This document shows, in pieces, positions 1 to 7,268 of a stretch of DNA of 64,000 bases (its first letter is position 1; every line of letters starts with the position of its first letter). Made by a program: the position numbers and the translations under genes. Under the pieces are notes generated by a model that made no database searches, was not told where the DNA came from, and was given only the letters and a program-made list of their open reading frames with translations. Source of the DNA: Streptomyces lavendulae subsp. lavendulae (GTDB taxonomy: Bacteria > Actinomycetota > Actinomycetes > Streptomycetales > Streptomycetaceae); NCBI RefSeq assembly GCF_002803845.1, contig NZ_CP024985.1:1612001-1676000 (forward strand), in the 5' to 3' direction.

Positions 1-545
1 CCGGAGGTGTGGGCCAGCCGTACGAACTCGGCACAGACCTCTGGAGGAACGTGGTCGAACAGCCGCGTTCCGTCCTTGATAGCGGTGTCGAGCATGGCCG
101 CGTCGGCACCGGAGCGGGCGGCGATGTCGGGCACGGCGAGCGGGTTGACGCAGCCGATGCGGTGGGCGTCGGCGTAGCCGGAGGCGACGACGAGGGCGTC
201 GGGGCGGTGATCCTTCACCGCTCGGACGACCGCGCGCATGACCTCGATGCCCTGATCGGGCGTGGTGCATCCGTAGAGGCCGACCTTGATGTACGTGGCG
301 CCGGAGACGACAGCGCCGAGTGCGGCCTGCGCCACTGTGCCGGGCTTGTAAGGGACATCTCCCACGGTGGCGGACACGGGCTTGTCCGCCGGCACCGCGT
401 CGCGGATCTCCCGGATGACCCAGGGGAAGTTGGCGCCGAGCGAGCCCTCGTCGGGCTTCTTGACGTCGACGATGTCGAGGTGCTCCGCCGCCTTCGCGCA
501 GTCGAGGGCTTCCTCGACGCTGTCCGGGGAGATGAGAAGCAACAC
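1..545 (-). CDS. mfnB: MfnB-like (5-formylfuran-3-yl)methyl phosphate synthase, C-terminus cut by window edge
   Basis: The 181 visible residues read as the MfnB/DUF556 TIM-barrel family, which in methanogens condenses two glyceraldehyde-3-phosphate molecules into the furan precursor of methanofuran. The hallmark segments are present: [18 protein letters not shown] near residue 26, with the Schiff-base Lys region, then [19 protein letters not shown], and [10 protein letters not shown] with the second conserved Lys. I chose the GTG at 545 because an AGGAG box sits just upstream and the protein then begins directly with the first beta strand (VLLLISP); an in-frame ATG at 566 is the alternative. 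The gene runs off the left edge, so its operon partners are not visible. It is divergent from the cysteine hydrolase at 1055. Streptomyces does not make methanofuran, so the product is presumably a furan for another purpose (inference). Confidence 0.82.
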   Translation of the reverse strand, partial: MLLLISPDSVEEALDCAKAAEHLDIVDVKKPDEGSLGANFPWVIREIRDAVPADKPVSATVGDVPYKPGTVAQAALGAVVSGATYIKVGLYGCTTPDQGIEVMRAVVRAVKDHRPDALVVASGYADAHRIGCVNPLAVPDIAARSGADAAMLDTAIKDGTRLFDHVPPEVCAEFVRLAHTS

Positions 546-821
546 CGTGAGCTCCTTCTGTCGCATGTCCACCTGGCCGAGGACAGGGGGTGCGGATCAC
601 CTGGTTCATGTGCGGTGCGCTCATCATTTCCACCACCTGTGGTCACCGGTAGGGCGTGCAGAGTATTCGCGGGGCGCTCACGCTCACGTGCAGTGCGCCG
701 CATATACCGGAGAGAAACGGGACGCTGCGGGCGCGGGAAGCCGGGGCTCCAGTCCCTGGCGCCCCAGGAGGGACAGGGCTTCGACTCGACAGGCCAACCC
801 CCAGTCCCACCGCGGCCACCG

Positions 822-945
822 TCGCCGGAACGGAGGATCTGGACGGCCGAGGAAGCTGCCCGCTTCCTCGCGTACTGCCACCGGGCCGACCCCGAGACGG
901 CCGACCGGTTCGTCGCCCCGACCGGGGGCACCCTTTCTGCACGGC
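822..945 (+). pseudogene. Tyrosine integrase remnant, central fragment
   Basis: A short coherent stretch reads WTAEEAARFLAYCHRADPE followed by TADRFVAPTGGT. In actinomycete tyrosine recombinases, WT-x-EEAARFL marks the start of the catalytic domain, and the next piece should continue into a GTGMRKGE box. Here the box is lost and the reading degenerates at once. No start codon, catalytic Arg or ribosome binding site belongs to it. It shares its strand with the second integrase remnant near 4.5-4.76 kb, beside tRNA-Pro, and may come from the same dead element. Confidence 0.55.
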
Positions 946-1054
946 GGTGTCTGCCTGGGTCTCCCCGGTTCCCCACCCGGATCCGGGCAGAGGACCGACG
1001 AGTTGGCTCGTGTCATCGAAGCGCACCCAGGCACGTTCTGGGAGCTTGGAGGGC

Positions 1055-1591
1055 ATGGCGAAGACCGCGGTTGTCATCATCGACATGCTGAACACGTACG
1101 ACCATCAGGACGCAGATGCACTGGTCCCCTCCGTCGAGCAGGCCCTGCCCGCCATGATCCGCCTGCTGGAAGAAGCTCGCCGACGCGGACTGCCGGTGAT
1201 CTACGTCAACGACAACTTCGGGAAATGGCGTTCCCACCACGGCGAGATCCTGGAAGCCGCCCTCACCGGCCCCCACGCCCACCTGGTCGAACCCCTGCGG
1301 CCGGACGAGGACTCCTACTTCATCGTCAAGGCGCGCCATTCCGCCTTTTACGAGACCCCCCTCGCATACCTGCTGGGAACATTGGGAGTCGGCCACCTCG
1401 TGCTGTGCGGGCAGGTGACCGAACAGTGCGTGCTGTACTCCGCGCTCGATGCCCACATCAGGCACCTGTCCGTCACCGTCGCCCGCGACGCCGTCGCTCA
1501 CATCCACCCCGACCTGGCCGACGCCGCCGTGAACATGATGGAGATCAACATGGCGGCCCGCATCGTGCCCGCGGCAGAGGCCTTCACCTGA
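1055..1591 (+). CDS. Cysteine hydrolase of the isochorismatase family
   Basis: This 178-residue protein has the isochorismatase-like hydrolase fold and full family length. The Asp-Lys-Cys catalytic triad is visible: Asp in VVIIDMLNTYDHQ at about residue 9, Lys in FIVKARHSAFYETPL near 90, and Cys in CGQVTEQCVLYSAL near 125. A typical C-terminal NMMEINM helix closes the domain. The ATG at 1055 follows a GGAGG box by three bases; the frame stays open upstream but codes for nothing recognisable. Members hydrolyse amide, imide or vinyl-ether bonds (nicotinamidase, isochorismatase, N-carbamoyl hydrolases), and sequence alone does not fix the substrate. It stands alone, divergent from mfnB, with gene debris on both sides. 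Confidence 0.85.
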   Translation: MAKTAVVIIDMLNTYDHQDADALVPSVEQALPAMIRLLEEARRRGLPVIYVNDNFGKWRSHHGEILEAALTGPHAHLVEPLRPDEDSYFIVKARHSAFYETPLAYLLGTLGVGHLVLCGQVTEQCVLYSALDAHIRHLSVTVARDAVAHIHPDLADAAVNMMEINMAARIVPAAEAFT

Positions 1592-2036
1592 CGAGGCAGA
1601 GCCGGCGCTACTCCGCGATCGTTGGGCCAAGCCGCCCGCGCATCGTCCAGCCCGCCCACACGAAGGAACCGGCCGAGCGGAACCTGTCGCACGGCGCCGC
1701 GAGGGCTCCTGGCAGATCCCCGGGGCGCACGCGCGCTGTGCGTACTCGTCGGTCTCGGTACTCGGCTTCGTGTCGGCGCACGGAACGCTGCGACCTGGTG
1801 TGCCGGGTCGATCTCGGGATTGCCGTCCATGGAAAATGTCCCGCCCGGAGAACGCTTCGCCCAGTGGCCCATTGAGCCGAGCAGCGCAAGACAGCCTCCC
1901 AGGACGTAATCCGTCGAAGCGCCGTCGCGAAAATTCGGCGAGATCTCCTGCCCAGACATCAGGATAAGAAACGAATAAGAATCACATGCATGCCTCGGGT
2001 GCACTCGGGCAGATGACGCTTCGGAGGTTGATAACC
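1592..2036. other. 445-bp stretch without a convincing gene
   Basis: Several open frames cross this interval on both strands, but none has a ribosome binding site, a recognisable motif or natural-looking composition. The base composition is locally less GC-rich near 1920-1990, just before the small hydrophobic-protein gene, so that gene's promoter probably lies there. I see no hairpin strong enough to call a terminator for the cysteine hydrolase. It may be degenerated coding sequence, like the debris at 3.0-3.7 kb. Confidence 0.4.
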
Positions 2037-2198
2037 ATGGTTCCCCTGCTTCTCGTTCTTCTGCTGATCCTGATCCTCTTCGGCGCGGGCTTCGCGCTGA
2101 AGATCCTCTGGTGGGTCGCCATCGCGGTCCTGGTCCTGTGGCTGATCGGTTTCGTCGCCCGGCCCAAGGGCGGTAGCGGCCGCTGGTATCGCTGGTAG
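2037..2198 (+). CDS. Small hydrophobic membrane protein
   Basis: This 53-residue protein is nearly all membrane. A run of Leu, Ile and Val at residues 2-17 is followed by a second segment with Trp residues at about 20-38. The tail is basic and glycine-rich and ends in RWYRW. It matches the conserved 'hydrophobic protein' found in many Streptomyces genomes, which has no assigned function and often lies near stress-type genes. The start at 2037 is supported by a GGAGG box nine bases upstream; an in-frame ATG at 1986 has no such box. A very strong hairpin follows about 30 bases after the stop, so it is probably transcribed alone. Confidence 0.8.
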   Translation: MVPLLLVLLLILILFGAGFALKILWWVAIAVLVLWLIGFVARPKGGSGRWYRW

Positions 2199-2228
2199 CC
2201 GTACGACAACAGCGCAGTTCTCACAGTG

Positions 2229-2278
2229 CATGGCGGTGGCCGGCCATCCCTTCCGGGGGATGGCCGGCCACCGCCATG
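2229..2278. terminator. Perfect 22-bp stem hairpin
   Basis: The arms 2229-2250 and 2257-2278 are exact reverse complements, 22 bp of uninterrupted GC-rich stem, closed by a six-base loop (TTCCGG). There is no T-tract on either side, as is common for actinobacterial terminators. It lies 30 bases past the stop of the small hydrophobic protein and can act in either direction. Confidence 0.8.
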
Positions 2279-2569
2279 TCGTTGCCGGCAGGCTCCTCGC
2301 GAACCCGGAACCCATAAGGACGGTCATCGGGGGTATCCGAAGGGCGGCCGGGACGGTCGCCGTGACGCAGCAGGGGACCTGCTCACCTCCAATGATCGAC
2401 GGCCGCCCCGGCTCCGAATTTCCATCCGGGTGCGTCAAGTCGCAGAGACGGGGCAGACGAAGTCCAGGCGGAACGCAGCACGACCGCCGAGCACCGTACG
2501 GAGCAAGGAGGATCGGCGGAGAATTCGTATCGCCGCCGTCCACCGTTGACCGGAGGAGTTGTTTTTCGC

Positions 2570-2938
2570 GTGACTGATTACATGTGGAGTTACCAGCCGA
2601 CCTCGGGCCACCTGGCCGGCACCGATCTGACCGGCTACAAGGTCGAGGCGACCGACGGCGGCATCGGCAAGGTCGACAAGCACTCCGACGAGGTCGGTGA
2701 CGCCTACCTGGTCGTCGACACCGGCGTCTGGATCTTCGGCAAGGAGGTCCTGCTCCCGGCGAGCACCGTCGTCCGGATCGACCCGGAGGACAAGAAGCTC
2801 TTCGTCGACCGCACCAAGGAACAGATCAAGAACGCGCCCGAGTTCCACCGCGACAAGCACCTCGGCGACGCCGGCTACCGGGAGGAGCTGGGCACGTACT
2901 ACGGCACCGGCGCCCCCTTCGGCGGCCGCCCCGCCTGA
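2570..2938 (+). CDS. PRC-barrel domain protein
   Basis: This 122-residue protein has a PRC-barrel domain at about residues 15-80: GTDLTGYKVEATDGGIGKV and then YLVVDTGVWIFGKEVLLPA. The C-terminal part carries the motif KNAPEFHRDKHLGDAGYRE, typical of Streptomyces stress-associated PRC proteins. PRC barrels are beta-barrel modules found in ribosome maturation and photosynthetic reaction-centre proteins; the free-standing Streptomyces forms have no proven role. I chose the GTG at 2570, which follows a GGAGGAG box by 11 bases; an ATG at 2582 is possible. It is flanked by strong hairpins and looks monocistronic. Confidence 0.82.
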   Translation: MTDYMWSYQPTSGHLAGTDLTGYKVEATDGGIGKVDKHSDEVGDAYLVVDTGVWIFGKEVLLPASTVVRIDPEDKKLFVDRTKEQIKNAPEFHRDKHLGDAGYREELGTYYGTGAPFGGRPA

Positions 2939-2956
2939 TCCCGTTCCCGCACCAGA

Positions 2957-2993
2957 AGCCGGTCCCGGCGCCCAGGAGGCGCCGGGACCGGCT
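2957..2993. terminator. 16-bp stem bidirectional terminator
   Basis: The arms 2957-2972 and 2978-2993 form a perfect 16-bp GC-rich stem with a five-base loop (CAGGA), followed on the plus strand by TTTCT. It lies 19 bases after the PRC-barrel stop and just before the end of the minus-strand remnant at 3001, so it can serve both sides. Confidence 0.85.
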
Positions 2994-3000
2994 TTCTGCG

Positions 3001-3183
3001 TCAGCCGAATGCGAAGGCCTCGGCCAACACGGCTTCCCGCTCTCTCCCCCCGTCTCCGGCGCTCATGCCGATCACCGCATACCGCCAGGACCGGCCGTCG
3101 GGGGGCGGGTCCGCGTAGAGGACCACTCTCTCGCCGCGATCCGGGTCGAACGCGAGGCGCGATGCGCGCAGCCGGGCAGCCCC
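3001..3183 (-). pseudogene. Truncated minus-strand coding remnant, unidentified
   Basis: About 60 codons read coherently before an in-frame TAA at 3184-3186. The text includes LAFDPDRGERVVLYADPP and then RSWRYAVIGMSAG, ending AEAFAFG. Composition and codon use look like genuine protein. There is no credible start codon or ribosome binding site, and the upstream reading is closed, so I read it as the C-terminal end of a gene whose front is gone. I do not recognise the family. Confidence 0.4.
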
Positions 3184-3235
3184 TTACGCCCCGCCGGCGG
3201 AGGGCGCGTGCCGCCACTCGCGGCCGCCGCCCCGG

Positions 3236-3462
3236 ACGTGTGGGTACAGATCGCGGACGCCGACGCACCCGCCTCGGACTGGCGTAAGGCGACCTGGTCG
3301 AGATCGCCACACGGTGCGGCGCACTGCGCGGACGGTTGCGCATCGGCTCGGTCCGCCCGGGTGTCCTGTTCGTGCCCTTCCCCTACGGGTACGGGACACT
3401 CCCGCCGGCAGTGTCGAACGGGCCGACGGCCAGTCGGCGCCGTACGCGCCGGCGTCAGCCTG
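3236..3462 (+). pseudogene. C-terminal remnant of a molybdopterin oxidoreductase
   Basis: Read with frameshifts, this segment gives PDVWVQIADADA, then GDLVEIATRCGALRGRLRIG, then RPGVLFVPFPYGYG. This is the signature of the MopB C-terminal domain of nitrate reductase or formate dehydrogenase-type enzymes, where family members read ...RPGVVFVPFHYGYWD. The frame changes near 3286 (after DWRK) and again after the GYG. The rest of this normally 700-residue protein is missing and there is no cofactor-binding region nearby. It is a decayed fragment, abutting another fragment on the opposite strand. Confidence 0.55.
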
Positions 3463-3655
3463 AAGAGGCGTCCTCGAAGGTGATCTCGCCGCTCGACCCC
3501 GGGTCGCTCGCCATGTTGCGTTCCATCATCCGCAGGGCCGTCTCGGCGCGGCCGGCGTCAATGGGGGCGACCACGTCGACGTGGCGGATACCCTCGCCAC
3601 CGTCGACGGTCTGCTCAAGGACGACCCCTGGCAGGGCCCTCCTCGGTGCCTCTCC
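3455..3655 (-). pseudogene. C-terminal remnant resembling an isochorismatase-family hydrolase
   Basis: The minus-strand reading contains GIRHVDVVAPIDAGRAETAL followed by RMMERNM and a short acidic tail. The pattern '(I/V)D-x5-A-x2-(A/M)-(L/M)RMMERNM' is the usual end of isochorismatase-like hydrolases; the intact gene at 1055 has the equivalent AAVNMMEINM. The catalytic Asp, Lys and Cys regions are missing, and upstream sequence is overlaid by an unrelated plus-strand gene. It would be a second, broken hydrolase in the same patch. The identification rests on a short motif. Confidence 0.35.
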
Positions 3656-3712
3656 CCCGAGTGCCCGCGGCCCGCTCACCTCACCGACCCGTGACGAAGG
3701 AGGCCCGACGCC

Positions 3713-4360
3713 ATGACACAGCCACAGCACACGACCGTACGACGGCTGATGGACGCATACGGGCAGACGCACGCCGAGGAAGCCGGCATCAAGCTGCGGA
3801 ACACACCCGCGCCCCTGTACCAGCTGCTCGTCCTCTGCGTGCTCTTCGCGGTACGCATCAAGGCCGACATCGCCGTGGCCGCCGCCCGCGAGCTGTTCGG
3901 CGCCGGAATGCGCACACCCCGGACAATGGCCGACTCCTCCTGGCAGGACCGGGTGGACGCACTCGGCCGCGCCCACTACCGCCGTTACGACGAGAGCACG
4001 GCCACCGCACTGGGCGACGGGGCGGAGCTCGTCCTCGACCGGTACCGCGGAGACCTGCGCCGGCTCCGCGACGCGGCCGACGGGGACCCCGACCGGATCC
4101 GCGAGCTGCTGCAGGAGGTCCCGCGGATCGGACCGGTGGGAGCGGACATCTTCTGCCGCGAGGCCCAGGGCGTGTGGCCCGAGCTGCGCCCGTCTTTCGA
4201 CGCCCGTGCCCGCGAGGCCGCCGCCGAGCTCGGCCTCCCGGCCTCTGCGGAGGGCCTCGCACGCCTGGTGGACGCCGAAGCCCTGCCGAGATTGGCAGCC
4301 GCCCTGGTAAGGGCCGAACTGTCCAAAAGCGCCGTCGATGACCTCCTGAAGACCGGCTGA
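3713..4360 (+). CDS. Endonuclease III-like HhH-GPD family protein
   Basis: This 215-residue protein resembles HhH-GPD DNA glycosylases. An N-terminal helix bundle with LLVLCVLFAVRIKADIAV (about residues 34-51) matches the 'SAQTTD' helix of endonuclease III. A hairpin-like LLQEVPRIGPVGADIF lies at about 130-146. The usual catalytic Lys and Asp that follow the hairpin (K-[TK]-A and VDTHV) are not obvious: the equivalent stretch is GPVGADIFCREAQGVWPELRP. It may therefore bind DNA without full glycosylase activity, or use other residues. The start is supported by a GAAGGAGG box. It is isolated between remnants and could be element cargo. Confidence 0.7.
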   Translation: MTQPQHTTVRRLMDAYGQTHAEEAGIKLRNTPAPLYQLLVLCVLFAVRIKADIAVAAARELFGAGMRTPRTMADSSWQDRVDALGRAHYRRYDESTATALGDGAELVLDRYRGDLRRLRDAADGDPDRIRELLQEVPRIGPVGADIFCREAQGVWPELRPSFDARAREAAAELGLPASAEGLARLVDAEALPRLAAALVRAELSKSAVDDLLKTG

Positions 4361-4499
4361 CACGGCGGACGGAGTTCACGACAGGAATGCGCAACAGGGC
4401 CGCACCCACGAGCCCGTGCTCACCAGGATCCGGACCAGCCCCCGCCGACAAACCGCACTTCGCCGTCGATGTCCCCACCCCCGACCACCACCGCACCAC

Positions 4500-4762
4500 G
4501 GTGCCGCCAGAAGCGAAGGCCCTGGTGCCGAAGCCAACCGCGACGACCCGCTACCGCGACTACGTCCGCAACGACCCCTATGAGGGGTGATCCTGACGAC
4601 CCGTTCACCGGACCGGTCTTCTGCCGACCCGACGGCCGGCCGCTCGGACCGCACCGTGTCCTGAACCGACTCCACCAGCTGTCCGAAGAGGCCGGCGTCC
4701 CGCGGATCACCGTCCACGACCTGCGGCACCTGGCGGCCACCACGCGACCACCACGCCCCGGA
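4500..4762 (+). pseudogene. Tyrosine integrase remnant beside tRNA-Pro
   Basis: Two pieces of one integrase are fused. The first, RYRDYVRNDP (about 4550-4580), matches the N-terminal SAM-like core-binding domain, which in actinomycete integrases reads RYRDYVRNDLIPALG. The second, in another frame from about 4600, reads FCRPDGRPLGPHRVLNRLHQ and then PRITVHDLRHLAAT, the C-terminal catalytic region with the conserved HDLRH box. Most of the catalytic domain and the terminal Tyr motif are missing. It points toward tRNA-Pro, which begins 60 bases further on, the usual relation of an integrase to its attachment site. Confidence 0.7.
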
Positions 4763-4770
4763 CGCGCGAA

Positions 4771-4803
4771 AGGCCGTCCTCTCATGGATGAGAGAACGGC
4801 CTC
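4771..4803 (-). terminator. Hairpin terminator downstream of tRNA-Pro
   Basis: The outer arms AGGCCGT and ACGGCCT and inner arms CTCTCAT and ATGAGAG form a long stem-loop with one internal mismatch. On the minus strand it begins 22 bases after the tRNA 3' end, as expected for its terminator. It lies between the tRNA and the integrase remnant. Confidence 0.75.
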
Positions 4804-4824
4804 CGACCTGCGTTTCCGCACAGT

Positions 4825-4897
<73 letters not shown>

Positions 4898-5018
4898 ATG
4901 GTCGTTGACCTGGGGTTTCCCCTGGCCGGACCAGCACGAGAACAATACCGCACTTCCGGGGGTGGTCGCGCGCGGGTTGCGCCGCGCGGCCGGATCTGAC
5001 GGATCCGGCGATGACGGC

Positions 5019-5049
5019 TTGACCTCAAGTCCACTTGAGGAAGCATGGT
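5019..5049 (+). promoter_or_regulatory. SoxR-like MerR-family promoter and operator
   Basis: An 18-bp perfect palindrome, CCTCAAGTCCACTTGAGG (5023-5040), overlaps a -35 box TTGACC (5019-5024). A -10-like CATGGT (5044-5049) follows after a 19-bp spacer. The over-long spacer with the dyad inside it is the hallmark of MerR-family promoters, and the palindrome differs from the E. coli soxS SoxR site only in its two central bases. The predicted transcript start, about 7 bases after the -10, falls on the ATG at 5056, implying a leaderless message. No SoxR gene lies next to it; the MerR gene at 58306 is far away and of another type. Confidence 0.75.
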
Positions 5050-5055
5050 GGGTGC

Positions 5056-5757
5056 ATGACACAGGCAATCGCGGACACCGGGTTCCGCCACGGGGATCTG
5101 GGCCGCCTCATCGCGCTCATGACAGGGGCCGAGAAGCACGGGCCCGCCGCCACCTCCACGCTCGACGCGCTGTGGGTGCTCTACGACCGGGTGTTGCGCG
5201 TCGGGCCCGGGAGCGCCGAGGCGCCGGAGCGGGACCGGTTCCTGCTCTCCAAGGGGCACGGCCCCATGGCCTACTACGCCGTGCTCGCCGCGAAGGGGTT
5301 CTTCCCCGTCGAGTGGCTGGCCGGATTCGGCTCCTACGACTCCCCCCTCGGGCACCATCCCGACCGCACCCTGGTCCCCGGCGTGGAGATCGGCAGCGGC
5401 TCCCTCGGGCACGGGCTGCCGCTCGCCGTCGGCACCGCGCTCGGGCTGCGGGCCCAGGGGCTGGACGACCCGGCCGTATGGGTGCTGATCGGAGACGCGG
5501 AGCTGGACGAGGGCAGCAACCACGAGGCCATCGCCTACGCCGCCCCGGCCGGGCTGGAGCGGCTGCACACCCTGGTGATCGACAACGACTCCGCGACCCA
5601 CGGCTGGCGCGGCGGGATCGCCTCCCGCTTCGAGGCGGCGGGCTGGTCGGCGGTCACCGTGGACGGGCGCGACCACGAGGCGCTGCACGCCGCCTACACC
5701 GCGCCGCATCCGGGCCGGCCGCACGCCGTCGTCGCCCGTGTCGAGAAGAAGTTCTGA
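5056..5757 (+). CDS. Transketolase, N-terminal (thiamine-diphosphate binding) subunit
   Basis: This 233-residue protein is the first half of a split transketolase. The conserved SKGHGPMAYYAVLAAKGF lies at about residues 65-82 and GSLGHGLPLAVGTALGLR at about 116-133. The GDAELDEGSNHEAI segment (about 147-160) is the ThDP-Mg binding motif, with the usual GDGE...EGxxxE read as GDAELDEGSNHEA. Together with the next gene it would transfer two-carbon ketol units in the pentose phosphate network or a specialised sugar pathway. I chose the ATG at 5056 because the MerR-type promoter predicts a transcript starting there; an ATG at 5035 would lie inside the operator. The C-terminal subunit follows after 11 bases. 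Confidence 0.88.
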   Translation: MTQAIADTGFRHGDLGRLIALMTGAEKHGPAATSTLDALWVLYDRVLRVGPGSAEAPERDRFLLSKGHGPMAYYAVLAAKGFFPVEWLAGFGSYDSPLGHHPDRTLVPGVEIGSGSLGHGLPLAVGTALGLRAQGLDDPAVWVLIGDAELDEGSNHEAIAYAAPAGLERLHTLVIDNDSATHGWRGGIASRFEAAGWSAVTVDGRDHEALHAAYTAPHPGRPHAVVARVEKKF

Positions 5758-5768
5758 GGAGGCGGGTC

Positions 5769-6665
5769 ATGGACACCATGCGGGACCGGTTCGTATCGGT
5801 CACATCGAAGCTGCTCGACGAGGACCACCGGCTGGCGGTCGTGCTCGCGGAGATCACCATGGACGGGTTCCGGCCCGCCCAGCAGCGCCACCCGGACCGG
5901 GTGATCAACGTCGGGATCCGCGAGCAGCTGCTCGTCGGCGTGGGCGGCGGTCTGGCCCTCACCGGGCTGCGGCCCGTGGTCCACACCTTCGCCAGCTTCC
6001 TCGTCGAGCGGCCCTTCGAGCAGGTCAAGCTGGACTTCGGGCACCAGGGCACGGGCGGGGTCCTGGTCAGCGCCTCCGCCAGCTACGACTGGCCGGCCGG
6101 CGGGTTCACCCACATGGCGCCGGGTGACGTGGCACTGCTGGACACCCTCGACGGCTGGACGGTCCACACCCCCGGCCACCCCGACGAGGCGGAGGCGCTG
6201 CTGCGCCACGCCTACGCCGCCGGGGACGACAAGGTGTACGTCCGCCTCACCGGGCAGTCGAACGCCGCACCGCGCCCCGTCGGCGATCTGCGCACGCAGA
6301 CGGTGCGCACCGGGAGCGCGGGCGTGGTGCTCGCCGTCGGCCCGCTGCTCGACGAGGTGCTCGCCGCGACCGAGGGCCTCGACGTCACCGTGCTCTACGC
6401 GGCCACCGTGCGCCCCTTCGACGACGAGGCCCTGCGCGCCGCCGTGGGCAGGGCGGCGCCGCAGGTGGTCCTGGTCGAGCCGTACCTGGCCGGAACCTCG
6501 GCGGCGGCCGCCGGGCAGGCCCTGATGGAGGTGCCGCACCGGATCCTGCCGCTCGGGGTGGGCCGGGCCGAGCTGCGCCGCTACGGCACGGTGGAGGAGC
6601 ACACCGCCGCCCACGGCCTGGACGCGGCCTCGCTGCGGCAGCGGATCACCGCCTTCCTGCGCTGA
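5769..6665 (+). CDS. Transketolase, C-terminal (pyrimidine and C-terminal domain) subunit
   Basis: This 298-residue partner carries the transketolase pyrimidine-binding domain: AEITMDGFRPAQQRHPDRVINVGIREQ at about residues 27-53 includes the conserved Glu that activates thiamine diphosphate. VHTFASFLVERPFEQVKLDF follows at about 73-92. The transketolase C-terminal domain (VLAVGPLLDEVLAA to the PYLAGTSAAAAG region) occupies the last third. An AGGAGG box precedes the ATG, and only 11 bases separate it from the N-terminal subunit, so the two are co-transcribed. Split pairs like this often serve secondary or C5/C7 sugar metabolism rather than the housekeeping pathway (inference). The alpha and beta halves are of normal family length. 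Confidence 0.88.
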   Translation: MDTMRDRFVSVTSKLLDEDHRLAVVLAEITMDGFRPAQQRHPDRVINVGIREQLLVGVGGGLALTGLRPVVHTFASFLVERPFEQVKLDFGHQGTGGVLVSASASYDWPAGGFTHMAPGDVALLDTLDGWTVHTPGHPDEAEALLRHAYAAGDDKVYVRLTGQSNAAPRPVGDLRTQTVRTGSAGVVLAVGPLLDEVLAATEGLDVTVLYAATVRPFDDEALRAAVGRAAPQVVLVEPYLAGTSAAAAGQALMEVPHRILPLGVGRAELRRYGTVEEHTAAHGLDAASLRQRITAFLR

Positions 6666-6668
6666 CCG

Positions 6669-6686
6669 CGCCGGGAGGGCCCGGCG
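6669..6686. terminator. Short hairpin between convergent genes
   Basis: The arms CGCCGGG (6669-6675) and CCCGGCG (6680-6686) pair over 7 bp around a four-base loop. It lies between the convergent transketolase and GAF genes and is the only hairpin seen there. Confidence 0.5.
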
Positions 6687-6722
6687 GGAGTCCGCCCCGT
6701 AGCCCCGCGCGGCCCGACGCCG

Positions 6723-7268
6723 TCAGCCGCGCCGGTCCTCCCGCGCGTGGATCAGCTCCACCAGGTCGGCGGCGAGTGCCTTGACCGTCGTCAGGCCCTC
6801 CGTCCCCCAGCGCCGCGGCACCACGTCCACCGCGCACACCGTGCCCAGGACGACGCCGCGCCGGTCGGTGAGCGGAGCCCCCAGGTACGAGCGCACCCCG
6901 CTCTCGTCCACGACCGCGTTGCCCGCGAAGCGCGCGAAGTCCCGGACGTCCTGGAGCACCAGTGCGCGGCGCCGCACCACCACGTGCGGGCAGTAGCCGT
7001 GGTCCCGGGGCAGCACCCGTGCCGGGTACCCGGCCTGTGCGGCGTCCGGGCCGTGGTGCAGCCCGGCGAAGAACTGCCGTTCCTCCCCGACGAAGTTGAC
7101 TCCGGCGTACGGGGTCCGCAGGGTCCGGGCGACGCGCGCCGCGAAGGCGTCGAGTTCCGCGTCCACCCGCTCCCCCAGACCCAGTTCGCGCAGCCGGACG
7201 GCGCGCGCGGGCGCCTCCCGGTCCACCGGAGTGAGGAGCAGGTGACCGGTCGATTCGTAGTACGTCAT
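6723..7268 (-). CDS. GAF domain protein, fifth gene of the conservon
   Basis: This 181-residue protein is essentially one GAF domain: YAGVNFVGEERQFFAGLHHG (about residues 55-74), DHGYCPHVVVRRRALVLQDV (about 90-109) and VRSYLGAPLTDRRGVVLGTV (about 126-145). GAF domains sense small ligands or redox state, or mediate protein contact. Cysteines in GYCPHV and GTVCAV could respond to redox, though this is speculation. Its ATG overlaps the stop of the CvnD-like gene by four bases (ATGA), so it is translationally coupled to the conservon. Several S. coelicolor conservons carry a cytochrome P450 in this position; here a GAF protein takes it. Confidence 0.85.
   Translation of the reverse strand: MTYYESTGHLLLTPVDREAPARAVRLRELGLGERVDAELDAFAARVARTLRTPYAGVNFVGEERQFFAGLHHGPDAAQAGYPARVLPRDHGYCPHVVVRRRALVLQDVRDFARFAGNAVVDESGVRSYLGAPLTDRRGVVLGTVCAVDVVPRRWGTEGLTTVKALAADLVELIHAREDRRG

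Noticed and set aside
9..1875. Long plus-strand open frames over the left edge (for example 9-1091 and 367-1875)
   Set aside because: They are mirror images of the minus-strand mfnB gene and of spacer; composition is Arg/Gly/His-rich and no motif is present except the short integrase remnant, annotated separately.
5023..5040. The MerR regulator at 58306 as the controller of the SoxR-like site
   Set aside because: That protein has no SoxR iron-sulfur cysteines and is 53 kb away; the site more likely answers to a SoxR encoded elsewhere.
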